64,000 nucleotides of DNA from NCBI RefSeq assembly GCF_900105345.1, contig NZ_FNSN01000003.1, forward strand, positions 1,984,001-2,048,000, in the 5' to 3' direction. A program made the position numbers and the translations under genes. The DNA is from Arthrobacter woluwensis (GTDB lineage Bacteria; Actinomycetota; Actinomycetes; Actinomycetales; Micrococcaceae). The notes beneath the pieces were generated by a model that saw only the letters and a list, made by a program, of their open reading frames with translations, was not told where the DNA came from and searched no databases. This document shows, one piece after another, positions 6,725-15,641 of this stretch. Position 1 is the stretch's first letter. The number at the start of each line of letters is the position of its first letter.

Positions 6725-9520
6725 GTGAGTGAAACATCCCAGAGCGCGGTAGCTGCAACCACGTCCACCAGTCCGTCGGAGACCCCCGAGCCCTCGGCAG
6801 TGGCGCCGTCGGACCAGGCCTCCCCGGGGACCCGGAACCGGCTCCTCGTGCTGGACGGGCATTCCATGGCCTTCCGGGCGTTCTTCGCCCTTCCCGCGGA
6901 CAACTTCGCCACGTCCACCGGACAGCACACCAATGCCGTGCACGGCTTCACGTCCATGCTCATCAACCTGATCAAGGACCAGCAGCCCACCCACGTGGCG
7001 GTCGCCTTCGACGTCTCGGATGACACCACGTTCCGCAAGAAGGAATACGACGGGTACAAGGGCGGACGCAACGCCACCCCCGAGGAGTTCCGCGGGCAGA
7101 TCGATCTCATCGACCAGGTCATGGGCGCCTGGGGCATCAAGACCCTGCGCATGCCCGGGTACGAGGCGGACGACATCCTCGCCACGCTCGCCGCGCAGGG
7201 TGAGGAGGCGGGCTGGGAGGTCCTCCTGGTCTCCGGCGACCGCGACGCCTTCCAGCTGATCACGGACAACGTCTTTGTCCTCTACCCGAAGAAGGGCGTC
7301 TCGGACATCCCGCGCATGGATGCGGACGCCGTCCGGGAGAAGTACTTCGTGGGTCCGGAGCAGTATTCGGATCTGGCCGCGCTCGTGGGGGAGACGGCGG
7401 ACAACCTCCCCGGCGTGCCCGGTGTCGGCCCCAAGACGGCCGCCAAGTGGATCAACCTCTACGGAGGCCTCCCGGGCATCCTGGAGAACCTGGACAGCAT
7501 CGGCGGCAAGGTGGGGGATGCGCTCCGCGCGCACATCGAGGACGTCAAGCGCAACCGTCGCCTGAACCGTCTGTTGACGGACCTGGATCTGGGCGTCGCC
7601 CTGGACGAGCTGGCCGCGCCGCGCCCCGACCAGGACGCGGTGGAGGAGCTCTTCGACGCGCTCGAGTTCAGGACACTGCGCACGCGTCTGTTCGCCCTCT
7701 ACGGCGAGGACACCGAGGGCGTGCAGCACGAGGGCGTCGAGCTGCCCCCGTTCGAGATCGGCGCGGATGCGGAGTCTCTGACCACCTTCCTGGCCGGTGA
7801 CACGGGTGGCGTTCCGGCCGCCCTGGCCGTCGCCTCGGTGGCCGGCGGTATCGGTCAGGAGGCCAGCGCCGTCGCGATCCTGCGCGGCGAATCGGCGCGG
7901 TACCTGGACCTGACGGAGCTCGACGCCGCCACGGAGGGCGTGCTCGCCGCGTGGCTCGCGGACAGCGGCCAGGAGAAGGCGATCCACGAGTACAAGGAGG
8001 CGTTCAAGGCGCTGCAAGCCCGTGGCCTGACGCTGGAAGGAGTGGTCGATGACACGTCGATCTCCGGCTACCTGATCCAGCCCGATCGCCGGAACTACGA
8101 GCTGGCGGAGCTGGTGCAGCACCACCTCAAGATCACCCTGGAGTCGGCGCCAGCCGTCCCCGCCGGGCAGCTCGATCTCGGTCTCGACGTCGATGGCACT
8201 GCCGCGCAGGCACGCGCCGAGGCCCTGGTGCGGGAAGCGGCGGCCGTGCGTGCTCTGAGCGACCACCTCGCTCCGCTGCTCGTGGAGCGCCAGGCGGATC
8301 AGCTGCTGCTCACGCTCGAGCTTCCCGTGGCCCGCGTCCTGGCCGACATGGAGATCACCGGCATCTCCGTGTCGCGGGAGAAGATGCAGGAACAGCTCGA
8401 CGATCTGGCCCGCCAGGTGGAGATCGCACAGCAGGGCGCCTATGCAGCGATCGGGCACGAGGTGAACCTCGGATCGCCCAAGCAGCTTCAGACCGTGCTC
8501 TTCGAGGAACTGGCCCTGCCGAAGACCAAGAAGATCAAGTCCGGTTACACCACCGACGCCGCCAGCCTCAAGAATCTGCTGGAGAAGACCGGACACGAGT
8601 TCCTGGTCCAGCTCATGGCCCACCGAGAGGCCTCCAAGCTGCGCCAGATGGTGGAGACCCTGTACAAGTCGGTGGCGGAGGACGGCCGTATCCACACCAC
8701 GTACGCCCAGAACGTCGCGGCCACGGGGCGTATCTCCAGCAACAACCCGAACCTGCAGAACATCCCGGTCCGCAGCGAAGAGGGCCGGCGGGTCCGCGAT
8801 CTCTTCGAGGTCTCCGAGGGCTACGAGTGCCTCCTCGCCGCCGACTACTCGCAGATCGAGATGCGCATCATGGCGCACCTCTCCGAGGACGCCGGGCTGA
8901 TCCAGGCGTACCGCGACGGCGAAGACCTGCACCGCTACGTCGGCTCGCACATCTTCGGTGTGGCTCCGGAGGACGTCACGAGCGCCATGCGGTCCAAGGT
9001 GAAGGCCATGTCCTACGGCCTCGCGTACGGCCTCACGAGCTTCGGGCTCTCCAAGCAGCTGGAGATCTCGGTGGACGAGGCGCGGACCCTTATGAAGGAC
9101 TACTTCGATCGCTTCGGCGCCGTGCGCGACTACCTGCGGGGCGTCGTCGAGCAGGCCCGCCAGGACGGCTACACGGCCACCATCGAGGGCCGGCGCCGGT
9201 ACCTGCCGGACCTGACGAGCACGGACCGGCACCTGCGGGAGATCGCGGAGCGCGTGGCCCTCAACTCGCCGATCCAGGGCTCCGCCGCGGACATCATCAA
9301 GCGGGCCATGCTGGGCGTCGCCCGGGCGCTGCAGGAGGAAGGCCTCAAGTCCCGCCTCCTGCTCCAGGTCCATGACGAACTCGTCCTCGAGGTGGCGCAG
9401 GGGGAGCGCGAACAGGTCGAGCAGCTGGTCATCCGGGAGATGGGCAACGCAGCCGAACTGTCCGTGCCGCTCGACGTCCAGGTGGGCGAGGGCCACAGCT
9501 GGCACGACGCCGGGCACTGA
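6725..9520 (+). CDS. polA: DNA polymerase I
   Basis: This 931-residue repair and Okazaki-fragment polymerase contains a 5'-nuclease domain (about residues 35-330, with the VAFDVSD and GYEADDILATLA acidic motifs), a middle domain and a family A polymerase domain. Polymerase motif A (ADYSQIEMRIMAHLSED), motif B (RSKVKAMSYGLAYG) and motif C (QVHDELVLEV) are intact. The middle region lacks the DxE acidic residues of a working 3'-5' exonuclease, so proofreading is probably absent, as in other actinobacterial Pol I enzymes. Motif B carries tyrosine where E. coli has Phe762. The start is GTG at 6725. Confidence 0.97.
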   Translation: MSETSQSAVAATTSTSPSETPEPSAVAPSDQASPGTRNRLLVLDGHSMAFRAFFALPADNFATSTGQHTNAVHGFTSMLINLIKDQQPTHVAVAFDVSDDTTFRKKEYDGYKGGRNATPEEFRGQIDLIDQVMGAWGIKTLRMPGYEADDILATLAAQGEEAGWEVLLVSGDRDAFQLITDNVFVLYPKKGVSDIPRMDADAVREKYFVGPEQYSDLAALVGETADNLPGVPGVGPKTAAKWINLYGGLPGILENLDSIGGKVGDALRAHIEDVKRNRRLNRLLTDLDLGVALDELAAPRPDQDAVEELFDALEFRTLRTRLFALYGEDTEGVQHEGVELPPFEIGADAESLTTFLAGDTGGVPAALAVASVAGGIGQEASAVAILRGESARYLDLTELDAATEGVLAAWLADSGQEKAIHEYKEAFKALQARGLTLEGVVDDTSISGYLIQPDRRNYELAELVQHHLKITLESAPAVPAGQLDLGLDVDGTAAQARAEALVREAAAVRALSDHLAPLLVERQADQLLLTLELPVARVLADMEITGISVSREKMQEQLDDLARQVEIAQQGAYAAIGHEVNLGSPKQLQTVLFEELALPKTKKIKSGYTTDAASLKNLLEKTGHEFLVQLMAHREASKLRQMVETLYKSVAEDGRIHTTYAQNVAATGRISSNNPNLQNIPVRSEEGRRVRDLFEVSEGYECLLAADYSQIEMRIMAHLSEDAGLIQAYRDGEDLHRYVGSHIFGVAPEDVTSAMRSKVKAMSYGLAYGLTSFGLSKQLEISVDEARTLMKDYFDRFGAVRDYLRGVVEQARQDGYTATIEGRRRYLPDLTSTDRHLREIAERVALNSPIQGSAADIIKRAMLGVARALQEEGLKSRLLLQVHDELVLEVAQGEREQVEQLVIREMGNAAELSVPLDVQVGEGHSWHDAGH

Positions 9521-9562
9521 TGCGGATCGCTGACACAGCCCACTGACACGGTCCACTGGCAC

Positions 9563-9614
9563 AACGATGACGGCGGCCGTCCCGGAATCCTCCGGGACGG
9601 CCGCCGTCGTCGTT
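9563..9614. terminator. long bidirectional terminator hairpin
   Basis: A nearly perfect stem of 24-base arms (9563-9586 and 9591-9614) with a 4-base loop lies between polA and the convergent minus-strand genes. Its symmetry suggests it serves both directions. Confidence 0.75.
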
Positions 9615-9631
9615 GCGCGGTGATTCGACGC

Positions 9632-9820
9632 TCAGTGTTCCTCGCCGTATTTGTAGTCCGGGAAGTCGAAGCAGGTGCTGAAGGCGTCGACACGCAGCCG
9701 GTCGGGGCGCGAGGAGAACCCGACGATCAGGTGGGTGCCGTCGCGGTGCAGCAGATCGACAGCGGACTGCCCGTCGTCATCGGTCTTGTCCGTCAGACCC
9801 GCCCGGAGAACGTGTCGCAC
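9632..9820 (-). CDS. small unrecognised protein after the metallopeptidase
   Basis: An open frame continues past the metallopeptidase stop in another frame. Its codons have the strongly C/G third-base bias of real genes here, which supports coding. It ends in a distinctive C-terminus (DFPDYKYGEEH) and has no known motif. The GTG at 9820 overlaps the upstream gene and gives 62 residues. A CTG at the overlap with the stop is also possible. Either way it would be translationally coupled to the metallopeptidase. It might instead be the remnant of a longer C-terminus detached by a frameshift, but the metallopeptidase itself looks complete. Confidence 0.5.
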   Translation of the reverse strand: MRHVLRAGLTDKTDDDGQSAVDLLHRDGTHLIVGFSSRPDRLRVDAFSTCFDFPDYKYGEEH

Positions 9821-10689
9821 TTGTTGAGATCGCCCGACTGGTAGCCGGTGAGGAACCACTTCTGACGCTGAGCGCTCGAGCCGTGGGTCCAGGACTCGGG
9901 GCTCACCCGACCCGTGGCGGCCTTCTGGATCCGGTCGTCACCCACGGAGGACGCAGCGGACAGGGCATCGCGGATGTCGCTCTGGCTCAGCGGCTTGAGG
10001 AAAGGCTGCCCGCCGGACGAGGTGGGCTGGGTGCTCGCATAGTGGGCCCAGATGCCCGCGAAGCAATCGGCCTGGAGTTCCACTCGGACCCCTCCGGACT
10101 GCGGGCCCTGGGGATCGCGCTGGGCGTAGTCGATGGTGCCGAGGATGTTCTGGACGTGGTGCCCGAACTCATGGGCCACCACGTACTCCTGCGCCAGGGG
10201 GCCACCGGAGGAGCCGAACCGGGTCACGAGTTCCTGGAAGAACCCGGGGTCGAAGTACGCGGTCCGGTCGGCGGGGCAGTAAAAGGGCCCCACCTCGGTG
10301 GTCGCGGGACCGCAGCCGCTCTGGGTGCGCTGGGTGAACAGCACCGTCTTAGGGCGCGGGTACTGCTTGCCGTACTGCCGGAGATAATCCGGCCAGAAGG
10401 AATTCAGGCTGTTCACCGTGCCGGTGATCCGGCAATCGAGCTGCTGGTTCGCCTGGGCGCCGGTACGGCACTGTGAGGCGCCGCCCTGCCCGGCCGGCTG
10501 GGTCTGCGCGGGAGGCTGCTCGCCGGCGCCGGTCAGTCCATCGAGGAGGGAGGGATTGAACCCCAGCAGACTCAGCACCAGGATCAGCAGACCGCCACCG
10601 ATGCCGCCGCCCACCTTCACCCCGGTGCTCATGCCGCGGCGGTCCTCCACCTGGGACGAATCGAGCTGACTGCCTTCGTTGAAACTCAT
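9793..10689 (-). CDS. neutral zinc metallopeptidase, YpfJ family
   Basis: This 298-residue membrane-anchored protein has a short cytoplasmic N-terminus and one transmembrane segment at about residues 28-46 (GGGLLILVLSLLGF). An outward-facing peptidase domain carries the zinc motif HEFGHHVQ at about residue 175. It matches the putative neutral zinc metallopeptidase family (YpfJ), whose substrates are unknown. ATG at 10689 (MSFNEGSQ) is chosen because it fits the family N-terminus; the frame upstream overlaps the next promoter. Conserved cysteines in the exported domain may form disulfides. Confidence 0.88.
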   Translation of the reverse strand: MSFNEGSQLDSSQVEDRRGMSTGVKVGGGIGGGLLILVLSLLGFNPSLLDGLTGAGEQPPAQTQPAGQGGASQCRTGAQANQQLDCRITGTVNSLNSFWPDYLRQYGKQYPRPKTVLFTQRTQSGCGPATTEVGPFYCPADRTAYFDPGFFQELVTRFGSSGGPLAQEYVVAHEFGHHVQNILGTIDYAQRDPQGPQSGGVRVELQADCFAGIWAHYASTQPTSSGGQPFLKPLSQSDIRDALSAASSVGDDRIQKAATGRVSPESWTHGSSAQRQKWFLTGYQSGDLNKCDTFSGRV

Positions 10690-10738
10690 GCCCCCAGAGT
10701 AGCGCGCGGGCGGAGCCGCAGCCCGGTAAAATTCATCC

Positions 10739-12238
10739 GTGCCCTTCCTCAACCGCCTCGCCGCCTGGGCCGAGGAATCGCCGCAGCGGCAGGCCGTGCG
10801 TGTCGGCCGTGAATCCCTGAGCTGGGAAGAGCTGCGCGCGGGGGCGGCCGCCTTGTTGGACCGCGTTCCCGATGGCGGCTACAGCCTGCTCCAGGAGCCG
10901 AACTCCCTCGACTTCATCCTCCGCTGGGTCGCCGGAGTGAGCGGTTCGCGGCGGTGCGTCGTGCTCGATGCCGGCCTCCCGGACGACCTTGCAGCCCGGA
11001 TCCGCGCCGAGGTCGCCGCGCACTGGGGTGCGGCGGATGCCCTCTCCGCGCGCACCGTCAGGGGCCTCACCGCGGCGCCGGACGGACCGAGCCGGGAAAC
11101 CGTCGTCGAGCATCATGCCGCTCCCCAGGGCGGCGATCTGGTGGACGGCCCGTCCGGCACTCCCTTCCTGCTCGCCCTGACGTCCGGGACGGCGACGCTG
11201 CCGAAGGCGATCGTGCGGACCCGGGAATCCTGGCAGGCGTCCTTCGCGTCGTCCACGGAGTTCTTCGGACTCACGCGAGACGAGGTCACGTTGGCCCCGG
11301 GACCGCTCTCCTCGGGACTCGGGCTGTACGCGCTGTCTGAATGTCTCCATGCCGGCGGGGAGTTCCGGACACTCGAAGCGTTCGAGGTGGACGCGGTGCA
11401 TGACGCCGTGGAGCACGACGGCGTGACGCGCCTGGTGCTCGTGCCGTCGATGCTGCGGGTGCTGGCCGAGGGCGGCATGCTGGCGGGCTCCGACGCCTCC
11501 TCGCTGCGCAGCATCGTCGTCGCCGGCGCGAAGCTGGACCCCCGGACTCTCGAAGCGGCCCGGCGCTGGGCGCCGGCGGCGCGGATCCACGAGTATTACG
11601 GCGCCCAGGAAATGAGCTTCGTGAGCGGTTCCTGTCTGGCGCCCGACGATCCTCTGACGGACCGTCTCCTGGCCTCGACGAGTGTGGGCCGCCCGTTCCC
11701 GGGGGTCTCCCTCGCGATCCTCGACCCGTCAGGCGTACCGCTTCCCGACGGCCATACCGGGTCGATCGCCGTGCGCAGCGCGATGGTCGGTGAAGGTTAC
11801 CTCTGGGGCGACGCGAAGGATTTCGAGCGGTTCGGAGAGTGGGCGACGGTCCACGATCAGGGGTTCCTCCACGAGGGCGAGCTGCACTTCCTGGGCCGGG
11901 CCTCCGACATGATCGAGAGCGGCGGACTCGTCCTTCACCCGCAGGAGATCGAGCGGGCCCTCAGCACGCTGCCCGGCGTCGAGTTCGCCCTGGTCGCAGG
12001 CGTCGACGATCCGCTCCGCGGAGAGCGCCTGGTGGCGGCCGTGCGGACCGAGCACCGTGGCATCGGTGAGGGTCAGCTCCGGATGGGCCTGGCCGACCTC
12101 CTGGATCCCCGGATGCTGCCCGAGGCGTTCCATGAGCTGCGCGAGGTGCCGCTGACCGCCAGGGGCAAGGTCAGCCGTGCCGTGCTCCGCGAGTGGATTC
12201 TCGACGGCGACCCCCGGGTGCCCACGCTTCCCGTCTGA
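10739..12238 (+). CDS. AMP-dependent synthetase/ligase (acyl-CoA ligase family)
   Basis: This 499-residue adenylate-forming enzyme activates a carboxylic acid with ATP, probably to an acyl-CoA. The phosphate-binding loop is LTSGTATLPKAI at about residues 148-159. The A5-like YYGAQEMSF motif and the C-terminal ligase domain ending in LTARGKVSRAVL are present, including the catalytic lysine in that last motif. The N-terminal half is somewhat degenerate compared with long-chain ligases, which suggests an uncommon substrate. The start is GTG at 10739. It is divergent from the metallopeptidase and has no biosynthetic neighbours that reveal its substrate. Confidence 0.85.
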   Translation: MPFLNRLAAWAEESPQRQAVRVGRESLSWEELRAGAAALLDRVPDGGYSLLQEPNSLDFILRWVAGVSGSRRCVVLDAGLPDDLAARIRAEVAAHWGAADALSARTVRGLTAAPDGPSRETVVEHHAAPQGGDLVDGPSGTPFLLALTSGTATLPKAIVRTRESWQASFASSTEFFGLTRDEVTLAPGPLSSGLGLYALSECLHAGGEFRTLEAFEVDAVHDAVEHDGVTRLVLVPSMLRVLAEGGMLAGSDASSLRSIVVAGAKLDPRTLEAARRWAPAARIHEYYGAQEMSFVSGSCLAPDDPLTDRLLASTSVGRPFPGVSLAILDPSGVPLPDGHTGSIAVRSAMVGEGYLWGDAKDFERFGEWATVHDQGFLHEGELHFLGRASDMIESGGLVLHPQEIERALSTLPGVEFALVAGVDDPLRGERLVAAVRTEHRGIGEGQLRMGLADLLDPRMLPEAFHELREVPLTARGKVSRAVLREWILDGDPRVPTLPV

Positions 12239-12260
12239 TCCGCAGTGTCCGGCACACCAC

Positions 12261-12300
12261 GGGCCGTGGGCGCCGGCTCTTCAGCCGGCGCCCACGGCCC
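12261..12300. terminator. bidirectional terminator hairpin
   Basis: Perfect 18-base arms (12261-12278 and 12283-12300) with a 4-base loop separate the convergent ligase and aminotransferase genes. Confidence 0.75.
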
Positions 12301-12332
12301 GATGGTGTTCCCGGAATCGGTTCCGTGACGCG

Positions 12333-13733
12333 TCAGATCTTGGCGGAGGCGTCTTTGAGCACGGAGCGCAGGATGCCCTCGATCTCACGGAACTCGGCGG
12401 GGCCGATCGTCAGTGGCGGCGCCAGCTGGATGACGGGGTCGCCGCGGTCGTCGGCGCGGCAGTACAGTCCGGCGTCCCAGAGGGCGGGGGAGAGGTAGTC
12501 CCGCAGCAGCCGGTCCGACTCCTCCGCGTTGAACGTCTCCCGGGTGGCCTTGTCCTTGACCAGCTCGATGCCGAAGAAGTAGCCCTCGCCGCGGACGTCG
12601 CCCACGATGTCGAGGTCCAGCAGCTTCTCGAGTTCGGCACGGAACAGCGGGGAGTTCTCCCGGACCCGGCCGTTGAGATCCTCCTCCTCGAAGATGTCGA
12701 GGTTCTCCAGCGCAGCCGCAGCGGCGGCCGGGTGACCGGCGAAGGTGAAGCCGTGATAGAAGGTGTTCTCCACGGAGTTGAACGGCTCGGACACCTTGTC
12801 CGCCACGATCATCGCGCCCAGGGGGACGTACCCCGAGGTGATGCCCTTGGCCGAGGTGATGATGTCCGGCTCGTAGCCGAGGGCCTTGGAGGCGAAGAAG
12901 TCGCCCACCCGGCCGTAGGCGCAGATGACTTCGTCGCTGACCAGGAGCACGTCATACTGATCGCAGATCTCCCGGACGCGCTGGAAGTAGCCGGGCGGCG
13001 GCGGGAAGCAGCCACCGGAGTTCTGCACCGGCTCCAGGAAGACCGCGGCCACGGTGTCCGGGCCCTCGAAGAGGATGGCCTCCTCGATCCGGTTGGCGGC
13101 CCACTGTCCGAACGCTTCGAGGTCGTCGGTCGGGGCGCCCATCTCGCCGGCGCGGTAGAAGTTGGTGTTCGGCACACGGTGGCCGCCGGGCGTGAGCGGT
13201 TCGTAGAACTTCTTCATGTCCGGGATGCCGGTGATCGCGAGGGCGCCCTGGGGCGTGCCGTGGTAGGCGACCGCACGCGAGATCACCTTGTGCTTCATCG
13301 GCTTGCCGCGCAGCTTCCAGTAGTGCTTGGCGAGCTTGAACGCGGACTCCACGGCTTCGCCGCCGCCGGTGGTGAAGAAGACCTTGTTCATCTCACCGGG
13401 TGCGTACGAGGAGAGCCGTTCGGACAGCTCGATGGCCGCCGGGTGGCCGTAGGACCAGATCGGCATGAAGTCCAGCTGCTTCATCTGCCGCGCGGCGGCG
13501 TCGACGATCCGCTGGCGGCCGTGACCGGCGTTGACCACGAACAGGCCCGAGAGGCCGTCGATGTACTTCCGGCCGTCGGCGTCGTAGATGTGGTGCCCTT
13601 CGCCGCGCGTGACGATCGGGATGCCGTCATTGAGCACCTTGCGGGAGGTGAAGTGGGGCCAGAGGTGCTTGGCCGCCTTCTCCTGCAGTGCTGCGGTGTC
13701 GTGCGGTCCCTCAGGGCTGAAAGGTGTTCTCAT
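12333..13733 (-). CDS. class III PLP-dependent aminotransferase
   Basis: This 466-residue enzyme of the omega-aminotransferase group moves an amino group from an amino acid, polyamine or beta-amine to pyruvate or 2-oxoglutarate. The PLP lysine lies in DIITSAKGITSGYVPLGAM at about residue 300. The VFFTTGGGEAVESAFKLA phosphate-binding stretch and the YHGFTFAGHP motif are typical. The nearest functional groups are putrescine, GABA and taurine:pyruvate aminotransferases, which I cannot separate by eye. The ATG at 13733 overlaps the stop of the upstream Lrp gene (ATGA), so the two are coupled. The frame extends further upstream inside lrp but is not the likely start. Confidence 0.9.
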   Translation of the reverse strand: MRTPFSPEGPHDTAALQEKAAKHLWPHFTSRKVLNDGIPIVTRGEGHHIYDADGRKYIDGLSGLFVVNAGHGRQRIVDAAARQMKQLDFMPIWSYGHPAAIELSERLSSYAPGEMNKVFFTTGGGEAVESAFKLAKHYWKLRGKPMKHKVISRAVAYHGTPQGALAITGIPDMKKFYEPLTPGGHRVPNTNFYRAGEMGAPTDDLEAFGQWAANRIEEAILFEGPDTVAAVFLEPVQNSGGCFPPPPGYFQRVREICDQYDVLLVSDEVICAYGRVGDFFASKALGYEPDIITSAKGITSGYVPLGAMIVADKVSEPFNSVENTFYHGFTFAGHPAAAAAALENLDIFEEEDLNGRVRENSPLFRAELEKLLDLDIVGDVRGEGYFFGIELVKDKATRETFNAEESDRLLRDYLSPALWDAGLYCRADDRGDPVIQLAPPLTIGPAEFREIEGILRSVLKDASAKI

Positions 13734-14197
13734 CGTGTTCCCCAACCGTATTTCTGTTTCCGGAGTTCGAGATAGACGAACGTCTCCGTGGATGCCACGC
13801 CGTCGATGGTCCTGATCTCGCTGTTGAGCAGGTCGATCAGGTCTGAGTCGTCCTCGCACACCAGTTCGGCGAGGATGTCGAAAGACCCTGCGCTGAGCAC
13901 CAGATAGGAGACCGCCGGGAGCTGCGCCAGGGTGTCGGCCACGCGGCGGGTGTCGCCCGTGGTCTTCACCCCGATCATGGTCACCCGGTGGAATCCCAGA
14001 CTCATGGGGTCGGTGACGGCCACGATCTGCATGACCCCGGCGTCCATGAGTTTCTGCACCCGCTGCCGCGCGGCGGCCTCGCTCAGGCCGACGGCCTTGC
14101 CGAGTTCCGCATAGGACCGGCGTCCGTCTTCCTGCAGGAGTTCCACCAGTCGCTTCGACGTGTCATCGAGCTGGAGGGCGTTCTTTCCACGGCTCAT
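13730..14197 (-). CDS. Lrp/AsnC-family transcriptional regulator
   Basis: This 155-residue regulator has an N-terminal winged helix-turn-helix (DDTSKRLVELLQEDGRRSYAELGKAVGLSEAAARQRV) and a C-terminal RAM/AsnC ligand-binding domain (about residues 75-145, VSYLVLSAGSFDILAELV). It directly precedes and overlaps the aminotransferase gene, so it most likely controls that gene in response to the amino compound it processes. ATG at 14197 (MSRGKNALQL) is used; an in-frame TTG 18 bases upstream, preceded by GGGAG, is an alternative. Confidence 0.9.
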   Translation of the reverse strand: MSRGKNALQLDDTSKRLVELLQEDGRRSYAELGKAVGLSEAAARQRVQKLMDAGVMQIVAVTDPMSLGFHRVTMIGVKTTGDTRRVADTLAQLPAVSYLVLSAGSFDILAELVCEDDSDLIDLLNSEIRTIDGVASTETFVYLELRKQKYGWGTR

Positions 14198-14269
14198 ACT
14201 CCGATTCTGTGGCAAATCTCCCGATTAAGCAACGGAATCAGTTGAGAAATGTTCATCAGACGATGGAAT

Positions 14270-14920
14270 TCATGGCTGACGCTCAGGGAGTGGGGAGTTC
14301 GGGGCCGCGTCGGCCAGGCCGCGGGCCGCCAGGGCGTCGCCCGTCCGCTGGGCGTAGGCGACGGAAGCGATGAGCACGGGCATCGCGCGGGCCCGCGGAT
14401 TCCGTTCCAGACCCCGGGCGCGTGCCGCGTCCCGCACCGTGGAGAAGGTGCCGATGAGATAAGGGATGCTGCGCAGGGTGATCGCGATGACCAGCGCAAG
14501 CCGTTCCGGATCCACACCCCAGCGCCTCAGGGGCCGGGCAGCGGACACCACGCCGTCCAGCAGCACGGGAACGGGTGTGGTCAGCGTGAGTAGCGAGGCG
14601 GCTACGATGCAGGCGTACACATTCGCCACGATGCTCACGGCCTGGGCGGGCCCCAGCTGCCACCACTGGAACGCCAGCACGGCGAGCAGCAGCGGAGCCG
14701 GCCCGGCCAGCAGACGGACCAGCCGCCGGGCGCCGAGCCGGGCCGACGCGAACAGCAGGACCATGACCGCCAGGGCGGCGAGCGACGCGATCCAGGACTT
14801 GAGCCAGAAGGTGCCCAGCCCCAGGAGCACCACACCGAGGAACTTCAGCCCGAGGGGCGAACGGTGCAGCCACGAGTCGCCGGGCACGTAATCCCCCAGG
14901 GGATAGCGTCCGGCGCTCAT
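14270..14920 (-). CDS. bioN: ECF transporter transmembrane protein, biotin type
   Basis: This is the EcfT/BioN integral membrane subunit of an energy-coupling factor vitamin transporter, 216 residues with about five membrane segments. The coupling motif A-R-G, which contacts the ATPase, is present in DAARARGLERN at about residue 173, with a second ALAARG copy near the C-terminus. The ATG overlaps the stop of the ATPase gene (ATGA). With BioY and BioM it forms a dedicated BioMNY importer. Confidence 0.93.
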   Translation of the reverse strand: MSAGRYPLGDYVPGDSWLHRSPLGLKFLGVVLLGLGTFWLKSWIASLAALAVMVLLFASARLGARRLVRLLAGPAPLLLAVLAFQWWQLGPAQAVSIVANVYACIVAASLLTLTTPVPVLLDGVVSAARPLRRWGVDPERLALVIAITLRSIPYLIGTFSTVRDAARARGLERNPRARAMPVLIASVAYAQRTGDALAARGLADAAPNSPLPERQP

Positions 14921-15624
14921 GAGCGCTCGGCCAGGCACAGGCGGCGGTAATGCGCGACGGCGTCCGCGGCGCCGCCGTCGAACACCACGCGGGCGTTCTC
15001 GACCACCAGCACCCGTTCCATGTCCAGGACCAGCTCCAGATCATGGGTGGCCAGGACGATCTGCTGGGGGAGGCCGGCCAGCGTCCGGCGGAGGAGTTCG
15101 CGGTTCCGCAGGTCCAGGAGAGTGGACGGCTCATCGAGCACCAGCACGCGGGGCTCCACGGCCAGGACGCTTGCCAGCGCCATGAGCTGACGTTCGCCGC
15201 CGGACAGTTCGTACACGCTCTGGTCCGCGAGATGCAGGAGACCGAAACGCGTCAGGATCTCCTCGGCCCGTGCCCGGCGGTCCTTCCGGGGCACGGTGCG
15301 GCGCAGGGAGAGTTCCAGGTCCTCCCGGCCGGTGGGCATCACCAATTGGCTCAGGGGGTCGGTGAACACGAAGCCCACCTCCGTCCGAACGCCGCGCCCC
15401 TCCCGGCGGGTGTCCCGGCCGTGGACCGAGACCGTCCCGGACGTCGGCTCCTGCAGGCCGTTCAGGAGGCGGAGCAGCGTGGACTTGCCCGAGCCGTTGG
15501 CTCCGAGCACGCCGACGCGGCGTTCCTCGAGGTCGAGGCGTGGCACGTCCAGGATGGTGCGGGCGGGGCGCTCGTCGTCGGCGGAGACGCGGACGACGAC
15601 GTCGCGCAGTTCGATCGCGCTCAT
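14917..15624 (-). CDS. bioM: ECF transporter ATP-binding protein, biotin type
   Basis: This 235-residue ATPase drives biotin uptake. It shows Walker A (GANGSGKSTLLRLLNG, about residues 38-53), the ABC signature LSGGERQLMALA and Walker B LVLDEPSTLLD. It follows bioY by 17 bases and overlaps bioN. The start is ATG at 15624 (MSAIELRDVV). The frame stays open upstream inside bioY, but that part is a shadow. A single ATPase gene is normal for BioMNY systems, which use a homodimer. Confidence 0.93.
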   Translation of the reverse strand: MSAIELRDVVVRVSADDERPARTILDVPRLDLEERRVGVLGANGSGKSTLLRLLNGLQEPTSGTVSVHGRDTRREGRGVRTEVGFVFTDPLSQLVMPTGREDLELSLRRTVPRKDRRARAEEILTRFGLLHLADQSVYELSGGERQLMALASVLAVEPRVLVLDEPSTLLDLRNRELLRRTLAGLPQQIVLATHDLELVLDMERVLVVENARVVFDGGAADAVAHYRRLCLAERS

Positions 15625-15641
15625 GGAACCGCGGTCTCCGC

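Noticed and set aside
6077-9562. A 1161-codon open frame on the minus strand across polA
   Set aside because: It is an antisense shadow caused by high GC. polA on the other strand has every catalytic motif, and the shadow has no recognisable domain.
10739-12238. Start of a nonribosomal peptide or siderophore cluster
   Set aside because: The AMP-dependent ligase stands alone, with no carrier protein, condensation or transport genes beside it.
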